This document shows, piece by piece, positions 33,042 to 46,700 of a stretch of DNA of 64,000 bases (position 1 is its first letter; the number at the start of each line of letters is the position of its first letter). Below the pieces are notes generated by a model. That model did no database searches. It was not told the DNA's origin and saw only the letters and a list, made by a program, of their open reading frames with translations. A program made the position numbers and the translations under genes. The DNA lies in contig JAZGUH010000158.1 of NCBI GenBank assembly GCA_037893225.1, forward strand, positions 1,054,001-1,118,000, read 5' to 3'. Source of the stretch: Hippasteria phrygiana. Taxonomy: Eukaryota; Echinodermata; Asteroidea; Valvatida; Goniasteridae.

Positions 33042-34380
33042 GGCTTTACTTTACCAAATCCACTTACTCACCCTCTCAATGTTTTGAATAGTTGGATCAT
33101 AAACGTTACTGCCTACGGAACAGGGATCTCCGTCAAGCACTATATACACGTACACAGCTTGCTGTCAGATTGGCGACACGGGCTGTTTCAAAGAACATTA
33201 TAAAGCACCGCTCCTAATCAAGTCCCCATGTGTTCATCTTTCGTTTTACAAACGAACCGTCACTACATACACGTACTTGTCAAGAGCCATCAAGTACCTG
33301 AGACCCAAATATAAATAAAAGGCTTTCATAAGTGCCTTAATTGCAAAGGCGGGAATTGACAAAGAATGGATGAGGAACCACAACGTCGATTATACCATGG
33401 AGCTATGATTATACCAAATTATAATTCACAACATTTCGAGGCAAGAAATGTTTACTATAATTTAAATGCGATGTTACAGTGCTGAAAGTTTTTTGTTGCT
33501 TTCAGCGATTTTATTTCACAACAAAAGAAGTCTAACTTGTCACTAAACCTGCGTGGTTCCTCTTTGACCCGTTTTGGATAAGATATAATCTATGTGATGG
33601 GGATTAATAATTATACTTTGTTTACAGACCTTCAGTGTTGAAGGCTTTACAGAAACTGTAACTTTGAAGTCTGAGAGGTAATCTTTTGAGAAAACCTTTC
33701 TCCTAAAAAAAATCGGCCTAATTGCCGTTGTGATTTTATTTTAATGAGGTATATAATGTATTAGTGCAACATTACTGTAAGATATTTTTTTACTAACACC
33801 ATCCATTCCGTTCGTTATCTCTATAACCCAGAAGGTTACTTGCTGTTCCGATTAACTCTAGGTGTCAAGTTCCAGTGAATTTTCTCATAGAATTTATGCC
33901 CAAAAATTTGCCGCGTAATTAATCCAGAAATGACTTTGTATCAGACAGATACAATTTTTGTTTTATTTCTTCTAGTTCCTACTTTATGTACATTGAGCAT
34001 CTTATTGAATTTCTCGGTAACTTTAATAATTGAAAGTTGAAAAGTTTATACAGTTTTCATTTAAATACATGAATCCGGACACGTGGTTCATGCACCCTGC
34101 GCCACCCTATAGTCTCGGGGTTGAAGCACATAGAGTGACGTCACTGCAAATTTGTTTACATACCTAGCACAATTTTTTTTGTACTGTACTCACTAATTAC
34201 AAGACGTCGTATTCAACCTCAGTGAAAATATCAGATGAAACTACATGTCCGTATGTGTTAAATAAAACTAAAACAACCGATGACCAAATATTAAACTCTA
34301 ATAGCAAATTATACAACAGAATGGCGATTGCAAAGTGACATGATCTCTTGAGAAAAGTAACAGTTTATGTCAAAGGAACG
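33042..34380. other. Non-coding, 3' of the channel gene
   Basis: AT-rich. Probably includes the channel's 3' UTR; a minus-strand AATAAA-type word is near 33965. No coding region seen. Confidence 0.5.
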
Positions 34381-34529
34381 TCATTTGTGCTGTTTTCCCG
34401 TAATTCTCTGGAAGAAATTTTTGACCAATGAGAAGCCTAGCATGTGATATACAGCAAGGTGATCCAGGAACTCGAATAAAGTCAGAACACTTGCTCCCAG
34501 TAATAGACCGATCTCTCCCCCGATGTCAC
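34381..34529 (-). CDS. Channel exon 9 and stop
   Basis: DIGGEIGLLLGASVLTLFEF is TM2 with the selectivity filter; a short basic tail follows. Acceptor ttccttgcag; TGA at 34383-34381. Confidence 0.93.
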
Positions 34530-37500
34530 CTGCAAGGAAATAAACAAAATCCAAGTTTAAAGGATGAACGTTTAGGCCACCCTCCCGATAAGGAGTTTGT
34601 TGAGACTAACATAGAAAGGACTGTCCAAACCTAAACCCCAAATAAAGAAAACAAAAACCAAAAACCAAAAGCAAAATACCTAAAATCTCAAACCCAAACC
34701 CCCTAACTTAAACCCAAAACTAAGACCAAAGTCTAAGCCCAGCTCCTGCTCTGCAGTTTCCAAAGCTTACTTGTTAAACTGAAGATGTCGTAGGCTTCTT
34801 TGTGTTCGATGACCGTCTGCCGCATGTCCTCAAAGTAAATGTACAGATCCACAATATTGTTTCTGAAAGGAAACGGTAACATGATTGGCCAAAGACGAAA
34901 GATGGCGCTGTAATGCGCATCCATTGAGCCACAGAGTAAGAGAGTTGCCACATACACAATGAGGTCCCAGAGAATCAGGACACAAAATGGTTTCCTGGTG
35001 CAATGGTGATAGTGCAGTCTTTGCGATTTCATTTTCAGATGTACACGTGCACTAATAGAACCATTTTGTGTTCAAATGAGCCCACATCCAGCGGCCACCC
35101 TTGATTTGTCGGAGGGGTGGAGGGGAGGGAGGGGTGGAGGGGAGGGAGGGGTCGAGACTTCCACCATTTATAATGTTTGTACACAAATTAACTCTGGAAC
35201 CCTTTCCTTCCATAATACTATTTCAAAATCGCTAGGGGACGTTGGTGGCGATGAATTCGTTTTCCATGTAGCAGGGATCATAAATCCGCTAACAATTACA
35301 AGACATTGAAGATGATGACCTCTAACGATTTCAACCTCCTCCCCCCCATAACAACACACCACATATCTGGGAATAATTTAATCTAAATTTGAAATCAAAA
35401 CCATCCTTTTTCATTTTGAATTCAGTTTGGATTAGATAATTAGGGACTGATCCACAAGGGTGTCGAACTCTCTCTTCTCTTTGCCTTTCTTTTTCTTCTT
35501 TTTAACTAAAATCCGTTTTTTTGCCATTACGGTGAAGGACAATAAAATATATTTGAATGGCGCCATTAATGCCAAGAAAGAGTATACCCTCCCGCTTGTC
35601 AAATTATTTTACGGACGGAAAATAAATGTAGTCACCTATTTGGGCAATATTTTTCAACCTCCCAGCAAAAATTCCTTGATCCCACCTAATTTGCAAGCAG
35701 AACCAAATGAGATATTATCATTTGGAGGGAAAGATAGAACATTTTGGTAACACGTGCATTTCAAAACACAATCTGACCTGATTTCCTCCGCGGTCATGTT
35801 GTATTTTTCGCTCAATTTTGGTACTGCATACTGTGCAGGTGTGGCCGTCAGACTTACTCGTGTAAGATATCTCTCTTCAACACAGGGAGGATTACACGAA
35901 CACTCAACGCCGACTGAAAGGCAATTATATCAGATCAATTGAATAGTAAGAGGGATGAGCGAGGTCCTGCATTCGTGTCAGGTAGTAAGCATAGGTGCAC
36001 TTTTAATAAATTAGTTTTGAATAAATTTGGGATAAATTAGTTTCTGAAATGTAAATCACATCAAGTTTTAAGATTAAACAATGAATGATACGTCTCCTGT
36101 GCCACTTTCTTAATTTAATCAAAAGAGGTCTGAAATAGTAACCTTTCCGTCAAATGCACATAACTCTATTTAAAAACGAAGAATTTGTTACAATATTCAT
36201 CCTTACTATGACAATCTTACCTAAAGCATTGTATGCACAAGTTGCTGTCATCTCGAAATCACAGACTTCTTCAACTCCTCCTGAAAAAAGGGTAAAAGTT
36301 CACCTTTAATTACATTTTGAAGCTCCAACTGATCAAACCTTACCCCTGTCGTCAAATTAGCGTAATTAATCATTTGAATTAACATCACTACTTGTAATGT
36401 CATTTTTATTACCGTCATCATCGTCATAATCATCATCACTTTCATCCGCATGGTCATCATGATCATCGTCGTCGTCATTCCCACAATTGTCATAATCATC
36501 ATTATCCTCAATTCTTTACCACGATGATCACTGACCAAATGGGGTATTAGGGAGACCAACTTTGCTGAAAATAATTGGAAACTTTTGAGACGCTGGTGGC
36601 AGCAGACATGCCAGTCCTTTTTGCTAGTTTAAGCATGCGCACTACCGGTGGGAACAATATGGAAGAGGACCGGTTTGTCTGCTGCCACCACCGTTTCAAA
36701 ACTCTCCCAGTACGTCAGGTACATCTTAGAGACATTGGAAGATATTTCCATGTGTCCCTCAGACCTCACGCCTATGTCTAGGCAGAATTTTACTGTCGGA
36801 AATGGTTTTACCTTTATCTGCAAGGCTCGGTTAGGGTGGGATTCGGATTAGGGGTCGTTTAATTTGGCGCACAATTGTATGGGAATGATTGAGGTATTTA
36901 CCATGACAACCACGACAACCACCATCATTGTTCTGATCATCAATATCATCCTCAAATTCTGTATCGTGATGTTAATCATTTTTACCACTCCAAAACAGAT
37001 GCCAACATGGTCTTCAAATAGTACTAGACCTCGATTAAGCCCCCTTTACACAGGGCTGCGACCTGTGTACCACCTATGAGCGACCAAAAAATGGCCAGGA
37101 CGCTCAATGGTCGCCTAAACCCAGAAAATCCTGTTTCTATGTAACTGCTCCAGCGATCCTTGTGATCCAATTTTCGGGCATTTTCATGTCGAAAGGAGGC
37201 ACAAGGGAGGCACAAGGGAGGCAGAAGCATCGCCCAGATTGACGGTAAAATTTGCAACAGAACGCATCTATTACATGGCGACCATTGGCCGACCATTGTG
37301 CATCCATTCTGCAACCACGGCAATGCTTGTGCCTTCCTTCTGCCTCATTTGAGCCACCTTTGAGCAACCAACGTCCTCGGCGACCTTTGTGCGACTGTTT
37401 TGAACCACCTATGAACGACCTAGGCAACCATTCGGCCTCCTTTGAGCCTCCAACGGCGACATGGCCAGTTTTATGGTCGCACAAGGGAGGCCCAAAGGTC

Positions 37501-40500
37501 GCCATCCTGTGTAAAGGGGGTATCAGCAACTCACCAGCCATCCAAGGCAAGTAGCATCCGCAGTTCGCTAAGACATTCTCTGCGAGACATTCCACCAAGC
37601 AGGTATTGGGCGTGTAGCTGGTGTAATATTTCAGACCGCCGTCTGTACAGTTTGTCAAGTACGGATGTTTTTTGCTTCGAATCTGAAATATTTACAAATC
37701 CCCATTCCAACCTCGTTCAGCAATCTCGTGGACGCACCCCTCTCTACCCGTGCACAAAATGGCACCGCACGTGTCTATGTTCTGTTGAGAAACGACGAAA
37801 AAGTGGACATTCTTTGATTCCACTATGGGCGAGGACGCGAAGCGTCCGAGCCTATTCGAATCAAAGATGTCCACCTTCCGAGTCGTTTCTCGACTTAAAC
37901 AACGCCCATTTCTCAATACATTATCAATATTTCAAGAAAACAAAAACATTCCATTCTTACTAATACTTTGAGGTACCGGTATGAGATGAATTAAGTCCAT
38001 TGTTCAGTGGTTGCCTACATTATGTAGATACGTGAAACATTGCCCCGTCGGTCCCCGTGTTCCGTCGAAACAATGGAATAAAAGGTTCAGTTCTTGAACG
38101 CGCTCAATCGAAGTAAGGGCGTTTAGTCTTTACAAATATTCGACACTTTTGTGAATAGACTAGAGTGGAGTCACAAGAGTACCGGTAGTTAAAAGAAAAC
38201 TCCCCGCCAAATCCAATGGCAATGCTAAAAAATTAGTCTATTATGCTTAAATTCAAAGAGCGCAACAATGAATGGGGAGAATGGGAATCCCTGCAGGGAT
38301 ACCTGTTTTGATTCATTTGTTCAGGTTTTGTTGAACAGCTTTATTTGTTTTATTTGCATGTTTGATGGATTATGATCAAGTTGTTTGACTGTAATTTATC
38401 GTTTAATTGTACATGTATATGCATCGTGCTTCTTGTTTGTTTTTTGTCATAAAAACATAATATCAAATAAAGGTCGTTTCAATAGGCATCTTACCACTGT
38501 TTTGGTGAGAGGTATAACTGTTGTAAATCCTGGTGCCGCTTGGATAATACCGGGGTTGACAAATGTAGCCACGTCATATCGACTATGGATCAATATCTGA
38601 GGATTAATGATTAGGCCCCTATATTACAAAAGGTCGTTTTACATAGCGCATCACAAACAAGGTTCTCATAGACTCATATAAAACGCCACAAATCCACACA
38701 TTAAGATCTAGGGACGAGGTATTTTAAATAGACCTAATGAACTTGACGCTCCAAAACTAACATCACATTCGGATTGGATTTTTCAACTCAACCGAAAAAG
38801 GGTGGGAAAAACATTCGCCACTTCTAAAGTTGTGAAGCTTATCAATGGTCCCTGTCACTCAAAATACAAATCATGGTTTCCATAATGCAGATGTATCCTT
38901 ACCACTGTGAATAAATCGATATTAGGTGTGAAAATCAATTGGATTGACTGAATATACCCTGAAGCCAGCTGTATCGAAGGGTGTGGCTAAGTAATCATAC
39001 TGCTCCATGTTTAACCTCATCCAAAGCCCCTCCTCCGAAGTGGTCCCGTTGATGACGTAGAGCGAGTCCCCGCCTCCTGGCTGGCTCATGTCTCCAGCGT
39101 TGAAGGTATGACATGGTCCTAGGTCCGTCCACGTTCTCTGTCAGGGTAAAGCAAGTCTGTAATTCATTTAATGGTATAAATGACCAATGTTATCTTTGCG
39201 GTCGAACGATGAATTTCTCTTTTTAACGGAGAACCCCCAAAATAGAGCAACAGCAGCAGCGGCGGCGGCGGCAGCAGCGGAAGCAGTAGTAAAACAAACA
39301 AAAAAATAGCAAAACAGTAGGCTGGCAACAGCAACAGCAGCAGCAGCAAAAGCAGTAGCAACAGTAGAAGCAGCATCAACAACAAAAACAGCAACAACAA
39401 AAACAATAACATATCGGCAACAGCAGAAGCAGTAGTAGTAGCAGCAGCAACAACAAAAACAGCAACAACAAAAACAATAACATATCGGCAACAGCAGAAG
39501 CAGTAGTAGTAGCAGCAGCAACAACAAAAACAGCAACAACAAAAACAATAACATATCGGCAACAGCAGAAGCAGTAGTAGTAGCAGCAGCAACAACAAAA
39601 ACAGTAACAGCAACAACAATAACATATCGGCAACAGCAGAAGCAGTAGTAGTAGCAGCATCAACAACAAAAACAGCAACAACAAAAACAATAACATATCG
39701 GCAACAGCAGAAGCAGTAGTAGTAGCAGCAGCAACAACAAAAACAGTAACAGCAACAACAATAACATATCGGCAACAGCAGAAGCAGTAGTAGTAGCAGC
39801 ATCAACAACAAAAACAGCAACAACAAAAACAATAACATATCGGCAACAGCAGAAGCAGTAGTAGTAGCAGCAGCAACAACAAAAACAGTAACAGCAACAA
39901 CAATAACATATCGGCAACAGCAGAAGCAGTAGTAGTAGCAGCAGCAACAACAAAAACAGTAACAGCAACAACAATAACATATCGGCAACAGCAGAAGCAG
40001 TAGTAGTAGCAGCATCAACAACAAAAACAGCAACAGCAAAAACAATAACATATCGGCAACAGCAGAAGCAGTAGTAGTAGCAGCAGCAACAACAAAAACA
40101 GCAACAACAAAAACAATAACATATCGGCAACAGCAGAAGCAGTAGTAGTAGCAGCAGCAACAACAAAAACAGCAACAACAAAAACAATAACATATCGGCA
40201 ACAGCAGAAGCAGTAGTAGTAGCAGCAGCAACAACAAAAACAGCAACAACAAAAACAATAACATATCGGCAACAGCAGAAGCAGTAGTAGTAGCAGCAGC
40301 AACAACAAAAACAGCAACAACAAAAACAATAACATATCGGCAACAGCAGAAGCAGTAGTAGTAGCAGCAGCAACAACAAAAACAGCAACAACAAAAACAA
40401 TAACATATCGGCAGCAGCATCAACAACAAAAACAGCAACAACAAAAACAATAACATATCGGCAACAGCAGAAGCAGTAGTAGTAGCAGCATCAACAACAA

Positions 40501-43318
40501 AAACAGCAACAACAAAAACAATAACATATCGGCAACAGCAGAAGCAGTAGTAGTAGCAGCAGCAACAACAAAAACAGCAACAGCAACAACAATAACATAT
40601 CGGCAACAGCAGAAGCAGTAGTAGTAGCAGCATCAACAACAAAAACAGCAACAACAAAAACAATAACATATCGGCAACAGCAGAAGCAGTAGTAGTAGCA
40701 GCAGCAACAACAAAAACAGCAACAGCAACAACAATAACATATCGGCAACAGCAGAAGCAGTAGTAGTAGCAGCATCAACAACAAAAACAGCAACAACAAA
40801 AACAATAACATATCGGCAACAGCAGAAGCAGTAGTAGTAGCAGCAGCAACAACAAAAACAGTAACAGCAACAACAATAACATACCGGCAACAGCAGAAGC
40901 AGTAGTAGTAGCAGCAGCAACAACAAAAACAGCAACAACAAAAACAATAACATATCGGCAACAGCAGAAGCAGTAGTAGTAGCAGCAGCAACAACAAAAA
41001 CAGCAACAACAAAAACAATAACATATCGGCAACAGCAGAAGCAGTAGTAGTAGCAGCAGCAACAACAAAAACAGCAACAACAAAAACAATAACATATCGG
41101 CAACAGCAGAAGCAGTAGTAGTAGCAGCAGCAACAACAAAAACAGCAACAACAAAAACAATAACATATCGGCAGCAGCATCAACAACAAAAACAGCAACA
41201 ACAAAAACAATAACATATCGGCAACAGCAGAAGCAGTAGTAGTAGCAGCATCAACAACAAAAACAGCAACAACAAAAACAATAACATATCGGCAACAGCA
41301 GAAGCAGTAGTAGTAGCAGCAGCAACAACAAAAACAGCAACAGCAACAACAATAACATATCGGCAACAGCAGAAGCAGTAGTAGTAGCAGCATCAACAAC
41401 AAAAACAGCAACAACAAAAACAATAACATATCGGCAACAGCAGAAGCAGTAGTAGTAGCAGCAGCAACAACAAAAACAGCAACAGCAACAACAATAACAT
41501 ATCGGCAACAGCAGAAGCAGTAGTAGTAGCAGCATCAACAACAAAAACAGCAACAACAAAAACAATAACATATCGGCAACAGCAGAAGCAGTAGTAGTAG
41601 CAGCAGCAACAACAAAAACAGTAACAGCAACAACAATAACATACCGGCAACAGCAGAAGCAGTAGTAGTAGCAGCATCAACAACAAAAACAGCAACAACA
41701 AAAACAATAACATATCGGCAACAGCAGAAGCAGTAGTAGTAGCAGCAGCAACAACAAAAACAGTAACAGCAACAACAATAACATATCGGCAACAGCAGAA
41801 GCAGTAGTAGTAGCAGCAGCAACAACAAAAACAGTAACAGCAACAACAATAACATATCGGCAACAGCAGAAGCAGTAGTAGTAGCAGCATCAACAACAAA
41901 AACAGCAACAACAAAAACAATAACATATCGGCAACAGCAGAAGCAGTAGTAGTAGCAGCAGCAACAACAAAAACAGTAACAGCAACAACAATAACATATC
42001 GGCAACAGCAGAAGCAGTAGTAGTAGCAGCATCAACAACAAAAACAGCAACAACAAAAACAATAACATATCGGCAACAGCAGAAGCAGTAGTAGTAGCAG
42101 CAGCAACAACAAAAACAGTAACAGCAACAACAATAACATATCGGCAACAGCAGAAGCAGTAGTAGTAGCAGCATCAACAACAAAAACAGCAACAACAAAA
42201 ACAATAACATATCGGCAACAGCAGAAGCAGTAGTAGTAGCAGCAGCAACAACAAAAACAGCAACAACAAAAACAATAACATATCGGCAACAGCAGAAGCA
42301 GTAGTATAGTAGCAGCAGCAACAACAAAAACAGCAACAACAAAAACAATAACATATCGGCAACAGCAGAAGCAGTAGTAGTAGCAGCAGCAACAACAAAA
42401 ACAGCAACAACAAAAACAATAACATATCGGCAACAGCAGAAGCAGTAGTAGTAGCAGCAGCAACAACAAAAACAGCAACAACAAAAACAATAACATATCG
42501 GCAACAGCAGAAGCAGTAGTAGTAGCAGCAGCAACAACAAAAACAGCAACAACAAAAACAATAACATATCGGCAACAGCAGAAGCAGTAGTAGTAGCAGC
42601 AGCAACAACAACAAAAACAGCAACAACAAAAACAATAACATATCGGCAACAGCAGAAGCAGTAGTAGTAGCAGCAGCAACAACAAAAACAGCAACAACAA
42701 AAACAATAACATATCGGCAACAGCAGAAGCAGTAGTAGTAGCAGCAGCAACAACAAAAACAGCAACAACAAAAACAATAACATATCGGCAACAGCAGAAG
42801 CAGTAGTAGTAGCAGCAGCAACAACAAAAACAGCAACAACAAAAACAATAACATATCGGCAACAGCAGAAGCAGTAGTAGTAGCAGCAGCAACAACAAAA
42901 ACAGCAACAACAAAAACAATAACATATCGGCAACAGCAGAAGCAGTAGTATAGTAGCAGCAGCAACAACAAAAACAGCAACAACAAAAACAATAACATAT
43001 CGGCAACAGCAGAAGCAGTTGTAGTAGCAGCAGCAACAACAAAAACAGCAACAACAAAAACAATAACATATCGGCAACAGCAGAAGCAGTAGTAGTAGCA
43101 GCAGCAACAACAAAAACAGCAACAACAAAAACAATAACATATCGGCAACAGCAGAAGCAGTAGTAGTAGCAGCAGCAACAACAAAAACAGCAACAACAAA
43201 AACAATAACATATCGGCAACAGCAGAAGCAGTAGTAGCAGCAGCAAAAACAATAACAAAAGCATGAGCAACGGCAACAGCAAAGCATTTAGCAGCAAAAT
43301 AATTCAGCAACAGCAGTA

Positions 43319-43355
<37 letters not shown>

Positions 43356-43716
43356 GCAGCATCAGCACAAACAGACAAACAAACACAAACAAACAAACAC
43401 CCCAACAAACACAAACACACAACACACAAACACACAAACACAAACACAGTGTCGTACTTCCCCAATATGTCCGAGGACAATGCTTTGTGTTTCTTATTGT
43501 TCCTTTAATATAACCAACCCCCATAGACTAAGCACGTATCCTTACGTTCGAGGACCGATTTCAACAAAAGACTCTACGTTCGAGGACTGAAAGGTTTCTT
43601 TGTGTTTTCTTTCTTCTCTTGTCCTCGGAGATATATACAGTGCACGTACACAAAGACAAACACAAACAGACACAAACACAGACAGACAGACAGACAGCCC
43701 GCCCGCCCGACAGCCC

Positions 43717-43747
<31 letters not shown>

Positions 43748-46700
43748 CAACACACGAAATTATTCTTCTCGGTTCTCAAAGTTATTAAACTGCTCAAAAA
43801 CTCACCTGAAAATCCTGAGGGCCGCAGATGTAATTCTGCTTCCATTGACATTCCAGTAGCATGTCCTCGATCCTGTGACCCCACCTGGCACCCACCTCAT
43901 TAACGTCCCAGTCAGGGAAGCTAAGATTCTCACCATAGTAATCTGGATCCACGGTGGTCTGAGGGAAGGAAGACTGGGTGACGTAAGGCAGGAGTATGGG
44001 CACCACGGACTCCCAGCCCGATTCGATCACGGCAGACCTCTTGAAGGCGTTGTAGTTGCAGATGGTGATAGCGGGAAAGGTGAGGTTGGGCTGGGTGATG
44101 AAGCTCAGTGAGGTCGTCGTGTCGTACTTGAGAAAAGTTTTGAAGTGGTCGACGGTGATGACGATGAAAGCGATAAACGCCACGAGGAACAGAATCAACC
44201 AGACAAATCTACGGAAAAGGACAACTGCAGTTTGTTTGTATCCAATTTTCAAAGTGAACAAAGAAAACTGGCAGGCGGGATTTCAACCTGCGACCACCGG
44301 TTTACCGGACCGGTGGCTCTACCAACTGAGCCATCTTGCTATTATGTTGGCAGTGTCCCAATTTTTCAGTAAGCTTGTTCGGGGGGCGCTGGACAGAAGT
44401 AATAATATTGCCGTATAGCCAGTGATCACGTCCGATGCAACCTGGGAAGTGGCAATGTTTTCATGTATAGTTAACTCACCAAATCAAGTCCAAATCATTT
44501 ATCCAATTTGAATCTTCTTTTACTTAAAACAAAATTATATTCTCAAAGTAACAATATATATTTAGAGTTAACAGGTGATGAGGCGAGAACGTGAAATTGG
44601 ACTGAACCAGGATTCGAACCAGAGACCTCTAGACTGTCGTTCTGGCGCTCTATTATAACTGAGCTATTCATGCCCATGCATGTATGTTGGGGTTCCGAAT
44701 AGGCCTATGTCATTTTTTTTATTCCTTACTCGGTGTACAAGCTATAGGCTAATGGCAATCGAATTCCCCGGGAATCATTGGGTTAGATCATTGCATGCCG
44801 TTTCCATTTCGGTAATTTTTTCAAGCAGTGGAATATATAGTGAAATGTTAAACAATAAAAGTGCCAATCCCTCGGAAGTGATTTTCTATTCAAAATGGGC
44901 AGGAGGATTAGAAGATGTGGTTTAACAACGAGGGTCCAAAATTACATCAAGAGCCAAGAGTTCAGGGTTGTTAAAAATCGTGATTAAATTTCTATTCTTT
45001 TTACCACTGTACCATTAATTTTTGGATAAAACATTTTTCTTTTTAAATCAGTCAATTTAAATGACCATCACTGAAAGTCAAGAATAACCACACACAATTG
45101 TTCATGAAATCAGTACTGAAATCCCTTTCATTTATCATAGCCTATTCTTTTCTAAAATAGATTTCAGTTTGTCTTAAACCATCATACTGCACATTTCTCA
45201 TCCAAGTTGATAACAGGAACCCCCCCCCCCCCCCACTCTACACAACCATGGTGGAATAAAAATATTTAATACAGCCACTATAAATATCAGCATGTAGGCA
45301 TGTACAAACCGTTACCCTAATAACCCTAGGGTGTGTGAAACATCATGAGAATTGAGGACTGTTAGGGTTAAGACATTATGGATTGCAAATCAAACAATGT
45401 TAGGTTTAATAATCAGCTTCCATCTCTGATCTTGTTTTCAATTATATAATCATGTTTATGTGCTCACATTACATTGAGCTTATGTGCCTATCAATTGTTT
45501 CCCCCACCCCCCCCCCCCCAGGCCACCCCACCTCTGAGGTGGGGATTGTCACTTTTGAAGTGACAAAATCCCCATCTCTGGGGCAAAAATCTAGCGACAA
45601 TCCCAACCTAAATGGGTGGGGACACCCCCACCTTATAGGGTAGGAATTAGAATGTTGATGCTCTTGTGTATGGTTTAGGTTTTGATTAAAAAAAAGCCTT
45701 GCAAAAGGATCGGGTGGGCTGGGGTGGGGTGGGGGGTTGGGTCGGGGGAATCAATTGATAGGCGCATTGGGAAAATTAAGGTCAAAGGTCGTTTGGGGCG
45801 GGAACATTGGGTGCGTTCGAGTAGCTCATCACCCGGATCGACTCGGGTTAGCCCCGTGCCGTTCGATTAGGTCTGACGTCATACCTGGGGCTCACTCGGG
45901 TCAGCCACCACAGACCCAGGGCCGTTTTCCAAACCCCAGCTTAGGCTCCGTCTTCGGCTCCATCACCATTGCCAAACTGCATGAACGAAGCCAAAGACGG
46001 AGACTGTTCATATAAGAGAACAAAATCCACTTTTAAGTTATTGGACTTAGCAAACTACATTGCGACATTAAAAAACAACAGGTATGTCGTAGATGGAGGG
46101 CAGAGTTTTTAATTTGTTGTGGCAATTTTTTGGTTAAAACGACAACGAAGATGATAAAACCATGATAAAACGCAACACGAAAATAAAGATGGCGAGGACC
46201 GCCCTGATTCGCAAGACATCAACCGCAAAACACCGGCGTAAGAAAATTGCATTTTCTACCGCAAGAAACTGTTCAGAATTACAAAAAATGATGTCATTAG
46301 AATTGAGAGAAGTATACTTTAGGTTGAAAAATTCATTTTGGAATGATAAAAATAACCTTGACTCGAAATGGATCAAATATAAAGAGGTGTCCGTAACTAC
46401 ACAATCGCCGACTCATATTCCTCCATGGCCGACTCAAGTGCAAGGTGACATCAACAGGAGAGGGCGTTTGACCGTTCTATTATTAGCCCAGCTCTCGTGG
46501 CTGACCCGTCTGCCTTCACCCGAGTCGATCCGGGTAAGCTATCGAACGCACCCTTTAAAAAGTGTAAAATTTTAACACAGGCTCGCTGTCGTCTGCTCTA
46601 CCGGCAAAATCTTGACCATGACGACATGACAATTATAAAATTCACAATTTACACACAGTCCCCAACTGTTGTTACGGCCGAAAATACACTCTTTGCTTTT

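Noticed and set aside
36248..36559. Met/Thr/Ile-rich protein frame
   Set aside because: Produced by the (ATC)n tract; only its last part overlaps the true channel exon 6, in the same strand.
37137..37658. A 173-codon single-exon channel fragment
   Set aside because: Only 37682-37535 is exon; the rest reads through the donor into a MITE.
39164..43310. Very long minus-strand frames of Leu, Cys and Tyr (up to 501 codons)
   Set aside because: They are readings of the 71-bp array, which lacks stops in every minus-strand frame, and they lie within a channel intron.
44268..44340. tRNA gene on the minus strand
   Set aside because: Boxes A and B are present but the stems do not pair and a SINE tail follows.
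44597..44675. Second tRNA gene
   Set aside because: Box motifs only; no acceptor stem. Treated as a SINE head.
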